Of a DNA stretch of 64,000 nucleotides, positions 58,776-64,000 are shown one piece after another. The DNA lies in contig JAIEFE010000014.1 of NCBI GenBank assembly GCA_029067085.1, positions 308,969-372,968 of the forward strand. The letters are read 5' to 3'. Source of the stretch: Lachnospiraceae bacterium. GTDB taxonomy: Bacteria; Bacillota; Clostridia; Lachnospirales; Lachnospiraceae. The first letter of the stretch is position 1; the number at the start of each line of letters is the position of its first letter. The translations under genes were made by a program, and so were the position numbers. The notes under the pieces were generated by a model, which was not told where the DNA came from, made no database searches, and saw only the letters and a list, made by a program, of their open reading frames with translations.

Positions 58776-59948
58776 TCACTCCGATACAGGCGGATATTTC
58801 CCGGGCCTGATGATGGGCGCTGCGCTCAGAGGACCCTCCTCCTCCGGCCGGATCTCTCCCTTCTGTAACCTCCCCACAAACCGCAGAAGTGCTGCGGCGG
58901 CATAATCCGCATTCCACAGATCGCGGATGGTCTCGTAAGCAGCCCGCCCCATCTGCTTCCTCTCCTCCCAGTGTGCGAAAAGATCGAGCATCAGCGCTTC
59001 CAGCCTATCATAGCGTCCGTCCGGATAGAGCAGTCCGTTTTCGCCGTGGCGGATGAGATAAGGAGCCGCACCCACCTGCGCGTTTACCACCTCCACACAG
59101 CCGCTATTCATGCCCTCGTTCACCACCGCGCCCCATCCCTCCAGATGATTGCTCGTAAAGAGATGGATATGGCAGCGCTCCATCACGTCCCGCACCTTCT
59201 CAGGCGGCATAAAGCCGTGGAAGGTAAAGGCATCCGAAAGCCCTTCCCGCTCTATCTCCTGCCGAATGAAAGACTCCATTTCTCCGCCGCCTGCCATATG
59301 CACGTGAAAAGCATAGTTCTTATGCCGTAAGGTCCTTGCAAGCCGCACCACATATTCCGGGTGCTTTAAAGGAATAAAGCGCCCTGCCCAGACGATCTCC
59401 AGTGGACCGTCTTTTGCCTTGAGCGCCGCAAATGCCTCGTCGCTGTAGGTGCGCAAGGCAGTGAAGTACCCCCACTGAAATAGTTTGCCCGGGTAGGCAC
59501 CGATCAAACGAAAATCCGAAGCCGCATAAGCCCCCGCACAGAGCATACACACATTCTGTTTTCGATACCTGACATGCTCCCTGTATTTCGCAATAAGCCC
59601 TCTGGGGGAGACGGCCTTCCACTGTCCCTCACGATAGATCCTCTCGCTGACCCGAAGCGTTGTCTTTCCCGACTGCAGTCTGGGTGTCACGATATCTTCC
59701 CGTCCCGTCCAGCCAAAGAGTACAATGTCGCTCTCCATTATCTTTTTCAGGCACTCATACTCCTCATCATACAAGCACACGACATACGGTATTTCGTCTG
59801 TATCAACACGCCACCCCATCTCCACACGCTCCGCCTCCATCGGCATGGTCTGGATGAAGGCAAAATCCTTCCCCAATCGTTGATAAAGCGCCTCGCAGAA
59901 AGGAATCTGGTGATGGTTGATATAGTTAGATACGAAAGTAAACGTCAT
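58776..59948 (-). CDS. Glycosyltransferase family 4
   Basis: This 390-residue GT-B enzyme has an atypical N-terminus, MTFTFVSNYINHHQIPF, LFGWTGREDIV, and the C-terminal donor domain with IVWAGRFIPLKHPEYVV, FHGFMPPEKVRDVM and TSNHLEGWGAVVNEGMNSG including the EX7E pair. The N-terminal half is more divergent than in the other GT4 genes here. It follows the GT4 at 59953 by 4 bases. Specificity unknown. Confidence 0.88.
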   Translation of the reverse strand: MTFTFVSNYINHHQIPFCEALYQRLGKDFAFIQTMPMEAERVEMGWRVDTDEIPYVVCLYDEEYECLKKIMESDIVLFGWTGREDIVTPRLQSGKTTLRVSERIYREGQWKAVSPRGLIAKYREHVRYRKQNVCMLCAGAYAASDFRLIGAYPGKLFQWGYFTALRTYSDEAFAALKAKDGPLEIVWAGRFIPLKHPEYVVRLARTLRHKNYAFHVHMAGGGEMESFIRQEIEREGLSDAFTFHGFMPPEKVRDVMERCHIHLFTSNHLEGWGAVVNEGMNSGCVEVVNAQVGAAPYLIRHGENGLLYPDGRYDRLEALMLDLFAHWEERKQMGRAAYETIRDLWNADYAAAALLRFVGRLQKGEIRPEEEGPLSAAPIIRPGKYPPVSE

Positions 59949-59952
59949 AGAA

Positions 59953-61239
59953 TTACTCCATAAGCTCCCTGTAAATATGCATCAGACGATAGTAGTTCTG
60001 ATCCGCGTCATGATTCGTGCGGGCATGCTTTCTGGCGTTGTCGGAAAGACGGTCCACGATCGCCTCCTTTGTGAATATCTCAATAATGCTGTCCGCCAGC
60101 GCATCCACATCTCCGGGCGGATAGAGAAAGCCGTCTCCGCCGTCCGTCAGAATATTATGTATGCCGCCCACGTTGGCGGCCACACAGGGCACGCCGAGGA
60201 GCATCGCCTCCCCCACGGAATTGGGAGAATTTTCAAGGGCGGAAGGACATACGAACACATGACAGCTCAGATACTGCGCCTTCATCTCCTCAGCGTCCAG
60301 ACGTCCAAGCATCGTTACCTTCTCCTCAAGATGGTATTCCCGAATCAGCTTTTTTAAATACTTGCCGTAGGCTGGAAGCTTTATCACATCCTTCCATGTC
60401 TCCGCTTTCAGGATATTCGCCCCCGCCACGTAAATTTCCGTATCCGGATACTGCTCCAGAATCTTAGGCATGGCCTGCAGCAGATAGTGAAAGCCTTTCA
60501 GGGGATAATCGCCCTGACTCAAAAAGATACGGTTCGTCTGACAATTATACTTGCTCCATCTGTCACGGTAGAACACGCCCCGCAGGGTTTCATTCAGGAA
60601 ATGATACTTTGCATCGGGATTTATCTTGTGCGTCTCCGCCCGGTCAAAATCCGTGCGCCCCGCAATGTGCCCCGTCCGCTTGAGCGCCTCGATCTCATAC
60701 TCGCCGCGCTTTTCGAACTTTTTCTGCTGCTGCCTGATGCTGTCCTTTCTGACCCGATCTCTGAACGTACTCTGTCTCTGCACCTTCACGGGCAGATCTG
60801 CCATGTAAACCTTCGCAATCGCGGATATGACGCCCTGTATGCCCACAAGCGTCCGCTCCGGTCTGTCAAAAACCTTGATAGAGGCAAGCGCATGCGGAAA
60901 CTCCGTGCCGAACACGTGCAGGATATCCGGCTTAAAATCGTTCAGGATCAACTCAAAATGCTTCTCAAGCTCCACGTCATAATGTTCCGGTGCAGCCAGA
61001 TCCTCCACAAAACCATAGCAGTGGCAGGAGATATTCTCCCCAATCTGCATCACCCTGTCAAAATTTCCCACGGATTCATCTACCGGAAAGGCGATCCCCA
61101 ATTCAATCCGATTTCTCTCCTGTTCCATCACCACCCGGTCAAGGAGACCGGAAAGCCATCCTTCCCTGTTGCTGCAGGGAAGATTCAATCTCTTGGCAAT
61201 CGCCGGCAGCATAATGTTACACACCCATAACACTTTCAT
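59953..61239 (-). CDS. Glycosyltransferase family 4
   Basis: This 428-residue GT-B enzyme begins MKVLWVCNIMLPAIAK and has FLSQGDYPLKGFHYLLQAMP, the donor segment FVCPSALENSPNSVGEAMLLGVPCVAA with the EX7E pair, and VGGIHNILTDGGDGFLYP. It is longer than typical GT4 enzymes because of an insert around 150-215 rich in charged residues. The start overlaps the stop of the upstream GT2 (ATGA), so the pair is coupled. Confidence 0.9.
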   Translation of the reverse strand: MKVLWVCNIMLPAIAKRLNLPCSNREGWLSGLLDRVVMEQERNRIELGIAFPVDESVGNFDRVMQIGENISCHCYGFVEDLAAPEHYDVELEKHFELILNDFKPDILHVFGTEFPHALASIKVFDRPERTLVGIQGVISAIAKVYMADLPVKVQRQSTFRDRVRKDSIRQQQKKFEKRGEYEIEALKRTGHIAGRTDFDRAETHKINPDAKYHFLNETLRGVFYRDRWSKYNCQTNRIFLSQGDYPLKGFHYLLQAMPKILEQYPDTEIYVAGANILKAETWKDVIKLPAYGKYLKKLIREYHLEEKVTMLGRLDAEEMKAQYLSCHVFVCPSALENSPNSVGEAMLLGVPCVAANVGGIHNILTDGGDGFLYPPGDVDALADSIIEIFTKEAIVDRLSDNARKHARTNHDADQNYYRLMHIYRELME

Positions 61240-62093
61240 CTGTTCGTTTGTTCCTTTCCTGTTATTCCTTTTGTATTTCCCCGTTTACCCTTATCGTACA
61301 GCTTTCGCTTGAGGCACTGATATGCCGCCGCTGTTTTTTCATTGGACGCCAGATATGTTCGAAGCGGCGCGAGCGTGAAAAGCAATACGAGCCGATAGGT
61401 AAAGATCCGTCCCGCGCTCATGTACTTTCGAACAATATGCCTGTGCTCTGCGGCGGAACGTCTCCTGTTATCCTTCGTCTCCGAAAAGCCTCCGCCCTCG
61501 TAAGAGACCACCGTGACCGGCATATAGTGCATAGAGGCGTTCGCTCTGTAATAGCACCAGAGAAAATGCTCATAGTCGGCGCGGACACGGTAACAGGTAC
61601 GAAACCCCCGTTTAGCAAGCAGTCTTCTGTCATAAAAACAGGCCTGATGGCATGGGACATTTCGATAGCATGCAAACTCATCGATCCGAGGATTCGACAT
61701 CACCGACGCACCCGTCGCCCGCTCTGTGATATTGCCGTAGAAAATGCCGGGCGGCAATCGCTTTTTTTGACTAGCAGGGTCAATTTCTATAAAATGCCGC
61801 ACTCTTGCAAGCACCGTCTCGTTTTCAAAATAGTCTCCGCAGTTCAGGAAAAAAAGATACGCGCCCGAAGCACGAGAGACCGCTCTGTTCATGGCATCGT
61901 AAATTCCCTCGTCCCGCTCCCTGAAAATCTTTAAGTCCTCTCCGGGAATAAGTTTATCAACAGAGCCGTCCGTGGAGAGACCGTCCTCCACTATGATCTC
62001 GTAGTCCGTCTCCGTCTGCCTGCGGATGCTCTCTATCGTTCTGTGCAGTTTTTCACCCGCGTTATAACAGACTACTATGATACTGAATGTCAT
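61236..62093 (-). CDS. Glycosyltransferase family 2 (WcaE-like)
   Basis: This 285-residue GT-A enzyme has FSIIVVCYNAGEKLHRTIESI, IIVEDGLSTDGSVDKL, ERDEGIYDAMNRAVSRASG and FLNCGDYF, a pattern shared with colanic-acid WcaE-type transferases. The DxD metal site is replaced by NCGD, as usual in this subgroup. It lies 16 bases after the EpsG-type polymerase gene. It probably adds one sugar to the cytoplasmic lipid-linked unit. Confidence 0.88.
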   Translation of the reverse strand: MTFSIIVVCYNAGEKLHRTIESIRRQTETDYEIIVEDGLSTDGSVDKLIPGEDLKIFRERDEGIYDAMNRAVSRASGAYLFFLNCGDYFENETVLARVRHFIEIDPASQKKRLPPGIFYGNITERATGASVMSNPRIDEFACYRNVPCHQACFYDRRLLAKRGFRTCYRVRADYEHFLWCYYRANASMHYMPVTVVSYEGGGFSETKDNRRRSAAEHRHIVRKYMSAGRIFTYRLVLLFTLAPLRTYLASNEKTAAAYQCLKRKLYDKGKRGNTKGITGKEQTNR

Positions 62094-62109
62094 GTGTTGT
62101 TTCTCCTAA

Positions 62110-63303
62110 TTAATTTACATCCGATAGGATATTCACCATATCGTTGAACATAAACGTCCTGTAGGGCAAAACCAATACTCCGTCGTTTGCGGCACGGCTC
62201 AAGTACATCGCAAAATAGAACACCGCCGCAAGGAGAATTCCCGCCCGGAACAGACGCCGCCATTTTTCATCCTTCACCCGTGCAAGGAGCATAGGCAAAA
62301 ATAAGATCTGGCTCACGGTCAGGTAGTAACCGATCCGCGATATGATGGGCAGAAATGAGCAAAATACATAAAGCACGAGCGCGCCCAGATTCAAGTACAG
62401 ATAGAACCAAAATCGTGGATCTTTCTTTAACCTTTCTTCTTCCTTTATGACACTATCGTCACTCTTCACCGCCGTTCCATCCGCTTCAACACCAGCTTTT
62501 CCCGCCTGCTCTCTCCACTCCATAAGATACACGATCCCCGCAAAACCGAGCACTGCAGCACAGCGCAGAATATTGATATAGCTGGTGCCGCCCTCCAGAT
62601 ACTCCGTGTCCTCATAAGTCGGATAGAGAAACACCACCACCTTTAAATAAAAATCCTGCAGAAACAAAAAGGTCGTACAAAAGAGTGCCGCCACAGCAAG
62701 CTGCCATTTCTTCCAGCGCAGCGAAGCCAGAAAATAGAGCGGAATCACCACCAGAAGCGATTTGTGAAAGGCTGCTCCCAAAAGGACTAAAACCACAAAC
62801 CTTCCCCACTGCCTGCGCAGCACAAATTTCATGGAGTAGAGCGCAGCCGCAAGAGCCAGATAATAGCGCACCGTGCTGAAGGTCTGAAAATAATACCCCA
62901 GAGTCATAAACAGAAAAAAACTCAGGCGAAACTCGTCACTCTGCTCATACATCGCGAGCAGAAACAGGAGCACGGTCACAAAAGAATAGAAGGCAAACAC
63001 CAACAGAAAATTCTCAAAGCCGGACAGTCCGTACACAAGCTTTACCAGCAGGTTAAAGCCGATTTCTGTCGGCACATAGGCGTCGCAGTTTACAAGGTGC
63101 ATAAATTCCACATATTTGGCATAGTCATTACCGACATTTAATCTGCATGCGGAAAGGGCAAACAAAATCGTAAAGACTGCACACAGGCAGATTCCGTTCA
63201 TAAGATGCTGCCTCGTGATCGTATGGGTTTGTCTTTGCAGACGGTTATCCACCATCCCCGCAAGGAGCGCCGTGAACGCTGCCACCGTAATATACAGAAT
63301 CAT
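62110..63303 (-). CDS. EpsG-family polysaccharide polymerase
   Basis: This 397-residue protein has about ten membrane segments. RLNVGNDYAKYVEFMH after the second segment and PTEIGFNLLVKLV are the EpsG hallmarks, followed by FSTVRYYLALAAALYS. EpsG proteins act as Wzy-type polymerases of repeat units on the outer membrane face. A separate Wzy_C protein is encoded at 25710. ATG 63303 overlaps the upstream GT2 stop (ATGA) and has GGGAGG 9 bases before it; the track's longer frame is a read-through. Confidence 0.88.
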   Translation of the reverse strand: MILYITVAAFTALLAGMVDNRLQRQTHTITRQHLMNGICLCAVFTILFALSACRLNVGNDYAKYVEFMHLVNCDAYVPTEIGFNLLVKLVYGLSGFENFLLVFAFYSFVTVLLFLLAMYEQSDEFRLSFFLFMTLGYYFQTFSTVRYYLALAAALYSMKFVLRRQWGRFVVLVLLGAAFHKSLLVVIPLYFLASLRWKKWQLAVAALFCTTFLFLQDFYLKVVVFLYPTYEDTEYLEGGTSYINILRCAAVLGFAGIVYLMEWREQAGKAGVEADGTAVKSDDSVIKEEERLKKDPRFWFYLYLNLGALVLYVFCSFLPIISRIGYYLTVSQILFLPMLLARVKDEKWRRLFRAGILLAAVFYFAMYLSRAANDGVLVLPYRTFMFNDMVNILSDVN

Positions 63304-64000
63304 CCGCCGCGCGCCTCCCGCACACCCTCGCGCATGATGCGATAGGCTTTTTTCACCGGAATTTCCCGGCACATGACAGATCTGTGCGCCAGAAGAAACC
63401 GCAGGGACAGCGGCAGTGCAAGCCTCCCGTAGAGGTGGTGATAGAGCACGCCCCTGTCACGGAAAAATTTTTCATGATAGCCGTTAAACCAGGTGGACTG
63501 CCGCTCTATCTCCTCACCGATGCAGGTCGTGTGCGCGTAGATCTTTAATCCTGCCCGCAGACAGTCCCGCAAAAAAAGGCTGTCCTCCCCGTTGCTGTAT
63601 TTTGCGCCGCCGCCAAAGAGCAGCGAGTAGTGCGCATTCGCCCGCCGAAGGGATGCGAGCTTCGCCGAAATGCTGTAAGCAGGATATCTGCCGTAATTCT
63701 TCCAGGTGACGCGATAGATCGACTCGTTCCAGTAGGTCCTGCGGGCAGGCGAGACTTTCACGTTAAAGAGAATCAGATCCGCATCGGGAAGCGCCCGATA
63801 GGCATCCAAAACCTTCTCCTCATAGTCGTGCGCAAGCACAACATCCTCATCGGAAAAGAGCACTATCTTTCCCGCCGCATGCATCAGCGCAGTATTGCGG
63901 CTCAATCCCACTCCCCGCTCCGGCATGGAAAAGCAGCGCACTTCCCCGTCGGATACGGGAAACTTCTCGTATCCGTAGCGATCGCACTGATTCACCAGAA
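63300..64000 (-). CDS. Glycosyltransferase family 2, C-terminal part (runs off right edge)
   Basis: The frame is open to the window edge; the track's GTG at 63995 is probably internal, since a Leu codon precedes it in the run LVNQCD. About 233 codons are visible. GVGLSRNTALMHAAGKIVLFSDEDVVL supplies the nucleotide-sugar and metal-binding region of a GT-A fold, and GGGAKYSNGEDSLFLRDCLRAG follows. The N-terminus lies outside. Its stop overlaps the EpsG start, so it is the next gene of the same operon. Confidence 0.85.
   Translation of the reverse strand, partial: LVNQCDRYGYEKFPVSDGEVRCFSMPERGVGLSRNTALMHAAGKIVLFSDEDVVLAHDYEEKVLDAYRALPDADLILFNVKVSPARRTYWNESIYRVTWKNYGRYPAYSISAKLASLRRANAHYSLLFGGGAKYSNGEDSLFLRDCLRAGLKIYAHTTCIGEEIERQSTWFNGYHEKFFRDRGVLYHHLYGRLALPLSLRFLLAHRSVMCREIPVKKAYRIMREGVREARGG

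Overview
The window is one long, almost gap-free surface-glycan locus. About 47 protein genes lie on the minus strand and read from 64000 towards 1. I found no plus-strand gene, rRNA, tRNA, CRISPR array or insertion sequence, and the largest gap without a gene is about 215 bases. Strong GGAGG ribosome-binding sites, extended -10 promoters, a DUF6020 family pair, EpsG- and Wzy_C-type polymerases and the protein similarities suggest a Firmicute of class Clostridia, probably Lachnospiraceae. That placement is inference; no taxonomic marker gene is present.

Layout in transcription order. (A) 64.0-56 kb: glycosyltransferases (GT2, GT4) with an EpsG-type polymerase and a GT39-like membrane enzyme. 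(B) 55.9-42.7 kb: a pseudaminic-acid module (pseB, pseC, a PLP-enzyme/PseG fusion, pseF, pseI), an ATP-grasp ligase and a sialyltransferase-like protein, preceded by mtnA behind a consensus promoter. (C) 42.7-37.4 kb: a PglK-like ABC flippase, GtrA, an acyltransferase-3 protein and a GT-C-like protein. (D) 37.4-35.9 kb: a stand-alone AAA ATPase with its own promoter and three phased operator-like repeats. (E) 35.8-29.4 kb: wecE, a GNAT acetyltransferase, a polyprenyl-phosphate GT2 and membrane GT-C candidates. (F) 29.3-28.3 kb: argC with its own promoter and ARG-box-like sites. (G) 28.2-20 kb: a Wzy_C polymerase/ligase and a bacillosamine-type set (4,6-dehydratase, aminotransferase, PglC-like initiating transferase) with HD, DUF2164 and ATP-grasp proteins. 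(H) 20-10.8 kb: a UDP-GalNAcA pair (6-dehydrogenase and 4-epimerase), four GT4 enzymes and a sugar formyltransferase. (I) 10.8-0.8 kb: a Dlt-like acylation set (SGNH protein, adenylation enzyme, formyltransferase, carrier protein, MBOAT), a NodB-type deacetylase and an AsnB-type amidotransferase. A GT4 gene runs off the left edge.

Together the genes predict a complex polymer. An amino-trideoxy sugar primes synthesis on undecaprenyl phosphate. HexNAc uronic acid (perhaps amidated), Fuc4N(Ac) and a nonulosonic acid are added, an ABC flippase exports the lipid-linked unit, one or two polymerases extend it, and several membrane GT-C enzymes decorate it outside. The most novel part is region I: a free-standing adenylation domain, carrier protein, MBOAT and SGNH protein as in dltABCD, but with an N-formyltransferase inserted in the same gene string. 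This predicts N-formyl-aminoacyl decoration of a surface glycan.
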